Of a stretch of 64,000 bases of DNA, positions 23,333-33,164 are shown piece by piece; position 1 is the first letter of the stretch; each line of letters opens with the position of its first letter. The notes beneath the pieces are model-generated. The model saw only the letters and a list, made by a program, of their open reading frames with translations. It was not told where the DNA came from and searched no databases. This DNA comes from Pirellulales bacterium (lineage in GTDB: Bacteria; Planctomycetota; Planctomycetia; Pirellulales; UBA1268), in contig JAGYJY010000007.1 of the NCBI GenBank assembly GCA_018401745.1, positions 1 to 64,000 on the forward strand, in the 5' to 3' direction. A program made the translations under genes and the position numbers.

Positions 23333-25474
23333 ATGCGATTGAAACAGCGGCGACTCCCTCCCTGGCTGCTCACGGGTTCTGCTGCCGCTTGCCGCCCGCT
23401 CGACGCCGGGTTGTTGCTGCTGGCTCTGCTGCTCTGGTCCGCACGCGAAGCCGACGGCCAGTCGCTGGTGGGGCTTACCGTCACGCCACACCAGCAGAGC
23501 GACCAGCTTCGTTGGCGACGCGGTGAGCCCACCGCGCTTGCCGCCCGGGTCGAGCTGTTTGTGGTCAACGACACCGAAGACCCGCTCTCGCTCGGCCGCG
23601 ACACGCCCGTGGGCTTTGACGGCGTGGGGGCCGAGCAGCTGCGGGCCGACGGCCTCTGGGCCTGGCACGACACGCCTGAAGCCTGGCTCGAAGAGCAGGT
23701 CGTGCTGCCGCCTGCTGGGCTTGCCGTGCTCGCCTTCAACGGCAGGTCCGCAGCCTGGGCCGTGGGCACCGAGCACACGCTGAGCGTGGCAGGCCAGCCG
23801 CCGCAGGAGTTCTCGATCGAGGAGCCCGCCTGCTGGCTGGAGAAGGTGGTCTTTGTGAATCTCGCTGACGAGCCCGCCGCCCGTGACACGGGAGCTGCGC
23901 TTCAGCCCGAGCGGATCGTGATCCACCTCCGCAACGCGAGCGGACAAGCGATGCGGCCGGTGCGTGCCGAGCTCTGGCTGCCCGCACGCAGGGGCCTGCA
24001 CCAGGCCTTTCTGCCCGCCCGTTCCATCGACCTTGAGGCAGCCGACCATGAAACGGCCGCGGGAACGGCTCGTGTGCAGCGGATGCCTGCCGGGGGCGCG
24101 ATCGCGGCCGGTGAGGCGGGCATCGTGGTCATCGATGGAGACCCCCTCCCGCTCGGCTACGCGGTGCTGGAGATTGTGCTGGCCGACGAAGAGGGGTGGC
24201 GGCAGTCCGTTGGGGCCCGCGTCCGCATCAAGCCGGAGGCGTTTGACATCAGCGGCGGCTGGGTGGCGAGCAGGCTCGCCGAGGGCAACAGTCTGACGAG
24301 CCTGCCCTACCTGAAGACCCTTCGCCGCATGCACATCAACACCGGGCAGATCGAAGAAGTGGCCGGCTACACCGACAACCCCGACCTCTACGCGGCCTAT
24401 CCGCTCAAGCGGTTCAACCGGCTCGGCGACACCGCCCGCTACGACACCGACGAGACGCTGCCCACGATCCATGCCGTTGAGTTCATCGGTGAGCCGCAGT
24501 ATGGGGGAGGCCGGCCGGTGCCGCCGCAGGAGGTGTGGGAACGGCTCGCTCCGTATCAGCCCACCAGGCTGCCGACCTCAGTGACCTTCAGCGAGGAGCG
24601 AAACTGGTGCCACTATGCGGGCCTCTCCGACTTCGCCCACTTCGATGCCTATCGGGTGACGGCTCCCGCGGCGGACAACTGGCGGGGCTATGACCGTTGG
24701 GGCGGCGAATCGATCCGCTGGGGAGCGCCCCTGGAGACGATTGGCGACATGACACGCAGCCTTGCCCACCACTGGCGGCCAGCACCGATCGCGATCTGGT
24801 CGCAGGGGGCCCACGATGGCTGGGGCGGCCTCTGGAACCCTCGCCGTGCGTCGCCCACGCCAGACGAGCTCCGCAGCCAGGCCTGGCATGGGCTGGGCAA
24901 TGGCGTGACCTCGCTCTACTGGTTCAATCTCAGCCTCAAAAGCCTCGTTGCCTTCCCGGATCTGATTGAGCCGATCACCCGCGTCAACCGCGAGGCGACG
25001 ATGCTCACAGAACTGCTGCTGGCCGCGTCGCTGAGCTCCCACGAGCGGATCGGCGAGCCGGGCGATCCTTCCTGGGATCTCACCGTGCTTGCCAGCCCGC
25101 AGGCTGCGGTGCTCGCTGCCCACGACCTCGCCTACACGATCGACAGCGAGCAGAACGTGTTTCGCTTCACGCCCCGCGAGGCAGAGCTTGCCTTCGCCGT
25201 GCCAGGCTGGCTTGGAGATGCTCCGCACATCTTTCGCGTCGATGCCGACGGCACACACGACGTGACTGCTGATGTTCGCGATGGCACCGTGCGGATCCGC
25301 GACACGATTCATGTCGTGGGGGTGTATGTAGCCACGCAGGATGCCGCGCTTCGCCACACACTCGACGCCCGACACAGGTCGCTGCTCGGTATCGAGGCTG
25401 CGACCGGTTTTGATCCTGCCTCCTCGCCAGACGACCTGGCAGAGCTGGCCGCCATGGCTGAAGCCGCCGAATGA
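23333..25474 (+). CDS. Secreted protein of unknown function, glycoside-hydrolase-like
   Basis: 713 aa from ATG 23333 (preferred over the upstream frame because a basic stretch and a hydrophobic 'AGLLLLALLLWSA' signal segment follow). The N-terminal third is beta-rich. From about residue 330, 'SLPYLKTLRRMHINTGQIEEVAGY', 'WHGLGNGVTSLYWFNLSLKSLVAFPDLIEPI' suggests a TIM-barrel glycosidase-like domain, though no catalytic pair can be assigned. The C-terminal end is beta sandwich-like. It lies 22 bp before the ribokinase gene, so sugar use is a reasonable guess. Confidence 0.55.
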   Translation: MRLKQRRLPPWLLTGSAAACRPLDAGLLLLALLLWSAREADGQSLVGLTVTPHQQSDQLRWRRGEPTALAARVELFVVNDTEDPLSLGRDTPVGFDGVGAEQLRADGLWAWHDTPEAWLEEQVVLPPAGLAVLAFNGRSAAWAVGTEHTLSVAGQPPQEFSIEEPACWLEKVVFVNLADEPAARDTGAALQPERIVIHLRNASGQAMRPVRAELWLPARRGLHQAFLPARSIDLEAADHETAAGTARVQRMPAGGAIAAGEAGIVVIDGDPLPLGYAVLEIVLADEEGWRQSVGARVRIKPEAFDISGGWVASRLAEGNSLTSLPYLKTLRRMHINTGQIEEVAGYTDNPDLYAAYPLKRFNRLGDTARYDTDETLPTIHAVEFIGEPQYGGGRPVPPQEVWERLAPYQPTRLPTSVTFSEERNWCHYAGLSDFAHFDAYRVTAPAADNWRGYDRWGGESIRWGAPLETIGDMTRSLAHHWRPAPIAIWSQGAHDGWGGLWNPRRASPTPDELRSQAWHGLGNGVTSLYWFNLSLKSLVAFPDLIEPITRVNREATMLTELLLAASLSSHERIGEPGDPSWDLTVLASPQAAVLAAHDLAYTIDSEQNVFRFTPREAELAFAVPGWLGDAPHIFRVDADGTHDVTADVRDGTVRIRDTIHVVGVYVATQDAALRHTLDARHRSLLGIEAATGFDPASSPDDLAELAAMAEAAE

Positions 25475-25495
25475 CCCTCTGCTCGAGGCCTCGCC

Positions 25496-26443
25496 ATGCC
25501 TGCCCGCAGTTCACCTGAAGCCCCGCGGATCGTCGTCGTGGGGAGCGCCAACACTGATCTGGTGATGCGGACCGCCGTGCTGCCGAAGCCAGGCGAAACG
25601 GTGCTCGGCGGCGCGTTCTCGCAGGTTGGCGGTGGCAAAGGCGCCAACCAGGCAGTGGCGGCAGCCCGCGCCGGAGGGCGTGTGACGTTTGTGGCCAAGG
25701 TCGGTGACGACGATTTCGGTGAGGCGGCCATCCGCAGCTATGAGGCTGAAGGCATTGTCACCGACCATGTAAGCCGGGCAGCCGGCGTGGCCTCCGGCGT
25801 GGCCGTGATCCTGATCGACGCTCACGGCGAAAACTCGATCGCCGTCGCCTCGGGGGCCAACAGCCTGCTCACGCCCGCCGACATCGACGCCGCTGCCGAC
25901 GCGATTGCCGCTGCCGACATGGTGCTCGTGCAGCTGGAGATCCCGCTGCCAGCGGTTCGCAGGGTCGTGGAGATCGCCAGCGGAGCAGGGCGGCCGGTGA
26001 TCCTCAATCCGGCCCCCGCATGCCAGCTCGACGACGACCTGTTTGCCAGGCTCCATCTGATCACCCCAAACGAGTCTGAGGCGGGCCTGCTCACCGGCCT
26101 CGATGTCTCGAACCAAGACACCGCCGCTGCCGCCGCGAGCCAGTTCATTGCCCGCGGCGCCCAAGCCGCGATCATTACGCTCGGCAGCGACGGCTGCGTT
26201 GTGCTCGACGCCGCCTCAGCTGCAGAGCCCCGCCACATACCAAGCCGGCCCGTCACCGCCGTCGACACCGTGGCCGCCGGCGATGTCTTTAACGGAGCCC
26301 TCGCCGTCGCCCTCGCCGAAGGGCAAAGCCTGCCCGACGCCGCCAGCTTCGCCACCGCCGCCGCTGCCATCGCCGTCACCCGCCACGGCGCCCAAAGCTC
26401 CGCCCCCCACCGCAGCGAAATTGAAGCCCTGCTGATCAGCTGA
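25496..26443 (+). CDS. rbsK: Ribokinase (PfkB family)
   Basis: A 315-aa PfkB-family sugar kinase. N-terminal 'VVVGSANTDLVMRTAVLPKPGET' and 'VGGGKGANQAVAAARAG' bind the sugar, and the C-terminal 'DTVAAGDVFNGALAVAL' carries the catalytic Asp and anion hole (AAGD replaces GAGD). Expected to phosphorylate ribose or a related sugar at the 5' position. Probably co-transcribed with the secreted protein upstream. A 5' fragment copy of this locus lies at about 33165. Confidence 0.9.
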   Translation: MPARSSPEAPRIVVVGSANTDLVMRTAVLPKPGETVLGGAFSQVGGGKGANQAVAAARAGGRVTFVAKVGDDDFGEAAIRSYEAEGIVTDHVSRAAGVASGVAVILIDAHGENSIAVASGANSLLTPADIDAAADAIAAADMVLVQLEIPLPAVRRVVEIASGAGRPVILNPAPACQLDDDLFARLHLITPNESEAGLLTGLDVSNQDTAAAAASQFIARGAQAAIITLGSDGCVVLDAASAAEPRHIPSRPVTAVDTVAAGDVFNGALAVALAEGQSLPDAASFATAAAAIAVTRHGAQSSAPHRSEIEALLIS

Positions 26444-26444
26444 A

Positions 26445-26660
26445 GCGGATTGAACGGGACGGGTCCGCGGGGGCCAAAGGCCCCTCGGCGCCGCCGAGGC
26501 CGCTCCGCGGCCCGTGGACCCGTCCCGCTTGCACACCCCCGGGCGCTCGCTTCACGCCTGCGCGGATTAAACGGGACGGGTCCGCGGGGGCCAAAGGCCC
26601 CTCGGCGCCGCCGAGGCCGCTCCGCGGCCCGCGGACCCGTCCCGCTTGCACGCCCCCGGC
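26445..26660 (+). repeat. 117-bp tandem repeat with strong palindromes
   Basis: Two units (26445-26561 and 26562 to about 26660) share most of their bases. Each holds a 17-bp stem (CGGGACGGGTCCGCGGG with its complement about 40 bp on, perfect in unit 2) and inner hairpins (GGGGCC-AAA-GGCCCC; GGCCGC-TCC-GCGGCC). It starts two bases after the ribokinase stop. It may act as a terminator or as a REP-like element. Confidence 0.85.
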
Positions 26661-26738
26661 CGCAGACCGCCACCCCCTCACGCCACCCCGGCCGCAGATC
26701 GCCGCGAAGCGGCGAACAGGCCGTCCTTAAACCCGTAA

Positions 26739-26924
26739 GCGAGGGGTGAGCCCGGGCCGAATGAGCCGGCCTTGCAGTCGAGCGCAGCCCGGAGGGCGAA
26801 AGCGAGAATGCACGAGTGAGCGAAGCCAGGATGGCGAAGCGAACGCTCGGCGAATCGGCTTGGGCTCACCCCGAGCGCCCCCGAACGCTCGGCTCATCGG
26901 CCCGGGCTCACCCCGAGCGACCCC
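26739..26924 (+). repeat. 42-bp tandem repeat with an inverted third copy
   Basis: GAACGCTCGGC... units at 26841-26882 and 26883-26924, and a near-complementary arm at 26739-26769 (core GAGCCCGGGCC). The set can fold as a large imperfect palindrome before the DUF1592 gene. No gene is seen in 26661-27010. Confidence 0.75.
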
Positions 26925-27010
26925 ACTCCAACCGGCATCCTCCCCCTGCAGCCGCGTTTGTATGATGAGGCTTCGGTGACCTTCCGCACGCTCGCCTACC
27001 CACGCAGCCC

Positions 27011-29174
27011 ATGGCACGAACCGCGACACACCTGTTTGCGGCCTTCATGGCCACCGCCTGCCTGATCGCAGCGGCGACGGCGGCAGCGTCCGACCAGCTC
27101 CCCACGCTGCTTGCCGCCCGCTGCGGCAGCTGCCATCGTGACAACGACGAGAACGCATCGGGCGTGAATCTCGTGCCGTTCATCGCTGCCACCCACACCA
27201 GGGATGCCGAGCTCCTGCAGCAGATGATCACCGCGATCGACCGCCGTGAGATGCCTCCTGCAGGCCAGCCACCGTTCACGGCGGCCGAGCGGCAGGCCGT
27301 GCTCCGCGATCTGCGGGCCCTCCAGCGGGATGCCCTGGCGGCGACGGCGACCCGTGCCGTTCCCCCGATTCGGCAGGATGACGCGGCTTCAGTATCACAA
27401 CGCGGTCACCGACCTGTTCGGCCTGAAGGTGGCTGTGTTCACACTGCCCGAGCGGATCATGCGACCCTATCGGGAGTCGTTCCGGCCTGAGACGGGCGTG
27501 ATGGCCGATGTCGTGCACGTGGGCAATCGCCCGCTGGGCAAGTCGCAGATGATCGAGCCGAGGCTGGCTGGGGTGGCGGCGTTTCCCCAGGATCTGCGGG
27601 CCGAGCATGGCTACGACACCCAGGCGGATCATCTCTCGCTTTCGCCGCTGCTGATGGAGGCGTTTCTAACGCTGGGCCAGTCGATCACGGAAAGCCCAGA
27701 CTTCACGCCGCAGCACGTTGGCATCTGGCAGACATTCTTTGCCGAGCCGGAGCCCACCGCAGACATCGACGCCGAGCTTCGCCAGCGGCTCAGGCCCTTG
27801 CTCACTCGGGCGTTCCGGCAGCCCGTCGATCAGGCCACGCTCGACCGCTACGTCGCTCATGCACGCGGCAGGCTTGCGGTGGGGGAGGCCTTCACGCCGG
27901 TGATGAAGTCGCTCGCCGCTGCCGTACTTGCCTCGCCGCGGTTTCTCTATCTCTACAACCTCTCCAGCGGCCCCGCGATGAGCACGGGCGGCACGCAGGC
28001 AGGGCAGGGCGGGGAGCCGGTCGAGACAGCCGTCAGCCCCGCAGATGCTCCTGCCGCTGAGCAGGCGCTCGCAGACCTCGCGCTCGCCTCGCGGCTGTCG
28101 TTTTTCCTCTGGGGCAGCCTGCCGGATGCACCGCTCCTCAGCCTGGCGAGCTCCGGGCAGCTGCATCAGCCCGAGGTCCTCGACGCGGAGATCGAGCGGA
28201 TGCTGGCCGATCGCAGGCTGAAGCGGTTTTGCGACAGTTTCCCGGCGCAGTGGCTCCAGCTCGACCGGCTGATCTCGTCGGTGCCCAACCGTGAAGCCTT
28301 TCCGCAGTTCTATTACCTCAAGTATCGCGACAGCATGCACATGATGCTGGAGCCGCTGCTGCTGTTTGAGACAGTGCTGATCGAGAACCGGCCGATCACC
28401 GACCTGATCGATCCAGACTTTACGTATCGGTCTGCCCATCTCGAGGAGGCTTACGGTGAGCTGGCAACGCCGGCCGACAGCCGCCCCGCAGGCCGCACCG
28501 GCGAAGTGGCGCAGCTGACGTTTCACCGCGTGCCGATCACCGACCGTCGTAGCGGGGGCGTGATCACCAATGCGGCGGTGATGACCATGACCTCAGGCCC
28601 AGACCGCACCAAGCCGATCACCCGTGGGGCCTGGGTGGCCAGCGTGATCTTCAACGCCCCGCCGCCCCCGCCCCCCGCCGACGTGCCTCCGCTTGCTGAG
28701 AATCCTGTCGGCGACGAGGCGGAGCTGACGCTCCGCGAACGCCTCGCGATGCACCGCGAACGGTCTGACTGCCGCGGCTGCCACGACCGCATCGACCCGT
28801 TCGGCTTCGCCCTGGAAAACTACGATCCCGTCGGCGGCTGGCGAACCCAGTATGAAAACGGCCGCGACGTCGATGCCTCCGGCGTGCTGTTTCAGACGCG
28901 TCCCTTCACGAGCCCGGTGGAGCTCAAGGATGCCGTGCTCCTCGAGAAAGACCGCTTCACCCACGCCTTGGCCGAACACCTGCTCGCGTTTGCCCTGGCG
29001 CGAGAGCTGACCGCCGCCGATCAGCCCGCCATTCGAAGGATTGCCAGGCGAACCTCCAAAGACGGCTATCGTATGCAGACGCTGCTGCGAGAGATCGTGT
29101 CGAGCACGCCGTTTTGTGCCCCGGCCAGTGCCCCCGTCAGTTCAACAGCCAGCCACAAGGAGCACCTGCCATGA
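27011..29174 (+). pseudogene. DUF1592/DUF1588/DUF1585 planctomycete cytochrome protein, one frameshift
   Basis: Frame 1 from ATG 27011 gives a signal peptide and a haem motif CGSCH with the DUF1587-side start. At the run of five Cs near 27362 the frame changes; removing one C restores 'VPRFGRMTRLQYHNAVTDLFGL' and the rest, ending at 29174 with DUF1592 ('ASRLSFFLWGSLPDAPL'), DUF1588 ('RGCHDRIDPFGFALENYDPVGGWR') and DUF1585. A secreted planctomycete module of unknown enzymatic role, usually paired with a DUF1552 protein as here. True pseudogene or assembly error cannot be told. Confidence 0.85.
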
Positions 29175-30514
29175 ACCGCGAAACCCGGCGAAGTTTTCTG
29201 CGTGGCGTTGGAGGCTCGATGCTTGCCCTGCCGTGGCTTGAAAGCCTGGCGGCACCAGGCCCCGCGGCGGCACCCCTGCGAATGGCCCACTTCTACGTGC
29301 CGATCGGTGTGGTGCGGCGAGGCTTTTTCCCTGGCGAGGCCGACCATGTGATCCCCGAGGGCAACCTCGGCAACGTGATGACATCCCTCGGGAAGCAGGA
29401 TCCCCGCTTTCGCGTGCAGCCGCTGGGCGAGCTCACCCCGACGATGCGGCCGTTGGAACCACACCGATCAAAGATCGCCCTGATCACCGGCATGGATCGC
29501 ACCTTTCAGCAAGGCACCGACGTGCACGCCCAGTGTGCGTCGTGCTACCTCAGCAGCGCGAAGCCCTACACGGTCAAGGGCACCGCCTGGCCGCTCGACC
29601 GCACGCTTGACCATCTCGTGGCCGACACGATCGGCCGGGCCACGCCGTTCTCCACGCTTGAGTTCAGCTGCAACAGCCACAAAGACAACAAGGAATCGAT
29701 CTACTTCGACAACATTTCCTGGTATGGCACCGGCCATCTGGCCCCGTCCATTCGGGATCCCCGCACGATGTATCGCCGGCTCTTCTCAACCGCGGAAGCC
29801 GACCGCTTTCGGGAGGTGACGAGCCTGGTGCTGGAAGACGCTCGCACGCTGCAGCGGCAGCTCGCGGTAGCCGATCGGCAGAAGCTCGACGAGTATTTCG
29901 AGGCGATCCGTGCGATCGAGCTGCAGATGACCCGGCTGGAAACCATGAAGGCCGAGCTGGCAACCGTCCGCTTCGATGAGCCGACCGAGGCCCATCTGCC
30001 GCGAGGCGACTACATCCGGCTGATGGGCGAGTTGATGGTGGTGGCGCTGCAGTCGGGACTGACCAACGTGGCCACGTTTATGGTGGGCCCGGAGCGGTGG
30101 GACACTCCCTTCCTCTACGAGAGCCTGTTCGACAAGCCCCGCAGCCATCACCAGATGTCACACAACCAGACGAAGGTGATCGACGACCTGCTGAAGATCG
30201 ACCGCTTCCACATGGAGCAGTTTGCCTACCTCGTGCAGCGGATGGACGACATCGCTGAGGCCGACGGCACCACGCTCCTCGACAACACGCTCTTCACCTA
30301 CGGCTCCGGCCTCGGCGACGGCTCCACCCATCAATACAACGACCTGCCGATCGTGGTGGCGGGGGGCGGCCGTCGCGTGCAGGGCGGCCTGCACATCAAC
30401 ATGCCCGAGGGCACCCCGCTGGCCAACCTCTGGCTGACCCAGGCTCAGGTGCTCGGCCTCCCCTGGGACAGCTTCGCCGACAGCAGCGGCGGCATCGACG
30501 CCTGGGTGGCATGA
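29171..30514 (+). CDS. DUF1552 secreted protein
   Basis: 447 aa from ATG 29171, preceded by AAGGAGCACCTGCC. Twin-arginine-type leader 'RETRRSFLRGVGGSMLALPWLESLAAP'. The body is DUF1552: 'AHFYVPIGVVRRGFFP', 'HAQCASCYLSSAKPY', 'DNTLFTYGSGLGDGSTHQYNDLPIVVAG'. The fold is related to sulfatase/phosphatase-like DUF1501 proteins. Overlaps the DUF1592 gene stop by 4 bp, so they form an operon. Confidence 0.9.
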   Translation: MNRETRRSFLRGVGGSMLALPWLESLAAPGPAAAPLRMAHFYVPIGVVRRGFFPGEADHVIPEGNLGNVMTSLGKQDPRFRVQPLGELTPTMRPLEPHRSKIALITGMDRTFQQGTDVHAQCASCYLSSAKPYTVKGTAWPLDRTLDHLVADTIGRATPFSTLEFSCNSHKDNKESIYFDNISWYGTGHLAPSIRDPRTMYRRLFSTAEADRFREVTSLVLEDARTLQRQLAVADRQKLDEYFEAIRAIELQMTRLETMKAELATVRFDEPTEAHLPRGDYIRLMGELMVVALQSGLTNVATFMVGPERWDTPFLYESLFDKPRSHHQMSHNQTKVIDDLLKIDRFHMEQFAYLVQRMDDIAEADGTTLLDNTLFTYGSGLGDGSTHQYNDLPIVVAGGGRRVQGGLHINMPEGTPLANLWLTQAQVLGLPWDSFADSSGGIDAWVA

Positions 30515-31350
30515 GGCGGACTGCTCGCTATATCCCAGCAGGACGGTGACTTCTGTTGGTGTTTTGCGGCTCGATCAATGGATGTCTGTTGAGCTGTCGA
30601 CCGCCCTTCGAAGGCCGCGACAACGCTGTCGTCGAGCGCCGCGTTGAAATCATCCGGCACCTTGAGCCGCCCCTTGAGGCCGCCCAGCTTTTTCGGCCGG
30701 ACACCGTTGTCGAGTGGCACCAACCGGGCCACCTTGCGGCCCGCCTTGGCGATGATGACTTCCCGGCCTGCCGCAACCTGGTCGATGAGTCGTGACAGGT
30801 GCGTCTTCGCTTCGTGAATGTTGACGACCGGCGTCATCGCTTCCTCCACTCGAATAGAAAAAGACCAGACTTCGTTTCGTCCACTTCTCCCGCGGGTCAA
30901 CGCTCGCAGGTCTTTTGGTAGGCCTGACGCTTGCTTCATTTTCCGAAGCCACTCGAGCGATGCCACTCGGAGCCCATCAATCTCAAGGGCTGATTCCCAA
31001 ACGGTCCTTGCTGGCTCGTGCGGGAACCCTGGGATGGAATCAAAGAGGTCGAGGAAGCCGGCGTTTGTGCAGAGCATCATCAAACCACCGGCTCGCACGA
31101 AGGATTCCGTCACTGGATAGATTTTTTCGATGCCCGTCGCCGGATCGATCTCATAGCCAATGTAGTGGGCGTCGATTTCCACCAAGACCCGCAGCAGGTT
31201 TCCTTCTGATTCCCGTGAGCGGAGCCAGACAACATCGGTGTCTTCTGTTGCTCGCAGCACGCCGTGCACGTTCACGGCATGTCCACCAATCACAACGAAC
31301 GGCACACGGTGCTGGCTGAGAACGGTCAGAGCCCGCAGATCAGGCGCCAT
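30445..31350 (-). CDS. Nucleotidyltransferase-like protein fused in frame to a Phd-type antitoxin
   Basis: A 301-aa frame. Residues 1-150 resemble the minimal-nucleotidyltransferase family of type IV toxin-antitoxin systems ('VVIGGHAVNVHGVLRATEDTDVVW', 'SLEWLRKMKQASGLPKDLRAL'). From Met172 (30837, with its own start and GAGGA-like signal) follows a normal Phd/YefM antitoxin, 'VVNIHEAKTHLSRLIDQVAAGREVIIAKAGRKVARLVPL'. No PIN toxin follows it. Most likely a frameshift at the end of the first gene joined two genes, but as read it is one protein. Confidence 0.6.
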   Translation of the reverse strand: MAPDLRALTVLSQHRVPFVVIGGHAVNVHGVLRATEDTDVVWLRSRESEGNLLRVLVEIDAHYIGYEIDPATGIEKIYPVTESFVRAGGLMMLCTNAGFLDLFDSIPGFPHEPARTVWESALEIDGLRVASLEWLRKMKQASGLPKDLRALTRGRSGRNEVWSFSIRVEEAMTPVVNIHEAKTHLSRLIDQVAAGREVIIAKAGRKVARLVPLDNGVRPKKLGGLKGRLKVPDDFNAALDDSVVAAFEGRSTAQQTSIDRAAKHQQKSPSCWDIASSPPHATQASMPPLLSAKLSQGRPST

Positions 31351-31585
31351 GCTCGGGGGGCTCCTGCGCGGAGGGAACTCGCCTGGCTTTGAAGTTTCGC
31401 CCGAGGAAGTGGGCCTTGCCTGCGGGGTTTTGTTCGAGCATCGCCCACGCCTCGTCGATCAGTCGCTGCATTTCGGCCAGCCGTTCTCGTGGCGAAAGCG
31501 CCATGCCGCGAACCTTCTGGAGACGATCTCTCGGGCCAAGGTTCGGCTCGCCGAACGATTGAGTTGGTTTCGCGTCGGTGGACAT
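31340..31585 (-). CDS. Small partner of the nucleotidyltransferase
   Basis: An 81-aa protein overlapping the nucleotidyltransferase start by 11 bp: 'LGPRDRLQKVRGMALSPRERLAEMQRLIDEAWAMLEQNPAGKAHFLGRNFKARR'. Helical and basic, as for an antitoxin or accessory subunit. Gene coupling is the only evidence for its role. Confidence 0.55.
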   Translation of the reverse strand: MSTDAKPTQSFGEPNLGPRDRLQKVRGMALSPRERLAEMQRLIDEAWAMLEQNPAGKAHFLGRNFKARRVPSAQEPPEHGA

Positions 31586-31678
31586 GCCCGCATTATGATG
31601 AAGCCTCGCTGCTTCTGGAAATCCGTGGTTTCAAAGGCGGGGCTTCCGCGTTGACGGCGGGCATGAGCGAAGGTGCGC

Positions 31679-31714
31679 GGGGCGCTGCTCATCGCGGCGA
31701 AGGCGGACCGGGGC
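31679..31714 (+). repeat. 36-bp inverted repeat, left
   Basis: Matches the reverse complement of 32606-32641 in 33 of 36 positions (core GCTCATCGCGGCGAAGGCGG). It lies two bases beyond the hydrolase stop codon. Confidence 0.8.
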
Positions 31715-31716
31715 CA

Positions 31717-32553
31717 TCAACGGGCCGCAGCTGCTTTCGCGCGGGCGATGAGAAAGTCGACGAGCGGCTCGCAGTGGAAGAAGCCCTCCCAGAACGAGTG
31801 GCCTTGGCCCGGGGCGACGATCAGCGTCACGAGGTTGCCTCTGCCGGCCGCCTCATACCGCTTCTTGAGCTCGGCCGAGTTGGGCTCGAGCGGCACCACC
31901 GTGTCTTCATCGCCATGGATGATGCAGAAGGGCACATCAGCCCGCGCCGCCACGTCGATCCGCTCGATTGGGCAAAGTTCTGCCGCCTGAGGCTCAAGCT
32001 GCTCGGGTGAGAGCCCGTAAGCGACCGCTGTCTTGGCGACACCAGGATAGGTCCGCCAGTCATACACCGGGTAGATCCCACCGACGCCGGCAGTGAGTTC
32101 GGGATGGGCGATCGCCCAGGCGCTCGCCCACAGGCCGCCACGACTACGGCCGAGCAGTGCCGGCTTTGTCGAGTAGCCCCGCCGCACCATCTCCGCATGC
32201 AGCGCCTCGGCCACCTTCACCGCTTCAGGGCTGCCATACGACTCGCCTGTATCGACTCCGGCCACGGCGACACCCGCGGCCACAAACTGCTCGTGCATCC
32301 ACGTCTCAGCTTTGTCGGGATAGGCCGGTAGCGTGGGCGAATAGAGGATCCAGGGCTTGGGGCCGCGTGCGGACGAGGACTCGTCTGGCGTGAACAGAAA
32401 CGCCGTGCGGCCGGCCACCTCAAACACTTCACCGGGAAGAATGAGAGTTTTCTCTGGCGGGGGGGCGGCCGGCTCGTCAGCTCGCGAAGCAACTGACACA
32501 CTGCCTGCGAAACTCAGCGCGAGCAAAAACAGAATCAGCTGTCGAGTGTTCAT
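31717..32553 (-). CDS. Secreted alpha/beta hydrolase
   Basis: 278 aa with a Sec signal peptide (MNTRQLILFLLALSFAGSVSV). Catalytic Ser in 'LLGRSRGGLWASAWA', Asp in 'IIHGDEDTVVPLEP' and His in 'GQGHSFWEGFF' form the triad of the prolyl-oligopeptidase/acetylxylan-esterase-like families. Substrate unknown. Flanked on both sides by copies of a 36-bp inverted repeat. Confidence 0.85.
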   Translation of the reverse strand: MNTRQLILFLLALSFAGSVSVASRADEPAAPPPEKTLILPGEVFEVAGRTAFLFTPDESSSARGPKPWILYSPTLPAYPDKAETWMHEQFVAAGVAVAGVDTGESYGSPEAVKVAEALHAEMVRRGYSTKPALLGRSRGGLWASAWAIAHPELTAGVGGIYPVYDWRTYPGVAKTAVAYGLSPEQLEPQAAELCPIERIDVAARADVPFCIIHGDEDTVVPLEPNSAELKKRYEAAGRGNLVTLIVAPGQGHSFWEGFFHCEPLVDFLIARAKAAAAR

Positions 32554-32605
32554 AGCGACATCCTACCCGCAACGGCTGCTTCTCTCCCAACGCCTGGACG
32601 GGCAC

Positions 32606-32641
32606 GCCCCGGCCCGCCTTCGCCGCGATGAGCAATGCCCC
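32606..32641 (-). repeat. 36-bp inverted repeat, right
   Basis: Right arm of the repeat pair that brackets the hydrolase gene, about 50 bp upstream of its start. Confidence 0.8.
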
Positions 32642-33164
32642 GCCCACGTTCGACTGGGCCGGCCGTGATCCGGCGGCGGACCTCACGGCGGCCCTGACCG
32701 CCAACAACTGGCAGCAGGACTACGACGCCGGCATCACGGTCGATGCCGAGTTTTCCGGAGCGGTCGACAGCTTTCCCGCCGATCCCGCTCGGTTGGGAGC
32801 CTCCCCGAAAGATAAAGATAGCCCGGCCAATGGCACTTCCGCACGGGCTGAAGGAACGCAGGCCCGAACCGTTTTCCGGGTGCGCTCATGCATCATCCGC
32901 TGCACAAGGCCGAGATCGACACCGCCGCTCTTCCACGGCACGAGCGGGAGTCGCAGGCTCGCGTCGCAACGGGCCGGGCAGAAACGGTCTTCCGGGTGAC
33001 GGGCCGCTCTCGAGCAGCGAGATCGGACGCTGGTTGCGCGGCAGTCTCGCTGTCCGTGGAAAAAGCCATCGATGGCGCCGTGCTCGAGCGGATCCAGGAG
33101 GCACCAGGAGCCAGTCCGTGCCAGTCGCCGGCCTTCCGCCCGGTGCGAGCCCTGGACCGCTGGA
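32642..33164 (+). other. Degenerate region with no intact gene
   Basis: A frame with protein-like stretches ('AALTANNWQQDYDAGITVDA') is seen at 32650-32800, but it has no family match and no end that makes sense. It looks like gene debris. It includes the third copy of the 28-bp motif. Confidence 0.4.
32815..32842 (-). repeat. 28-bp recurrent motif, copy 3
   Basis: Best-preserved copy together with copy 1; 26 of 28 positions shared with the window-edge copy. Confidence 0.65.

Noticed and set aside
26436..26749. Arg/Pro/Gly-rich frames over the 117-bp repeat
   Set aside because: Low-complexity translation of palindromic DNA on both strands; no ribosome site.
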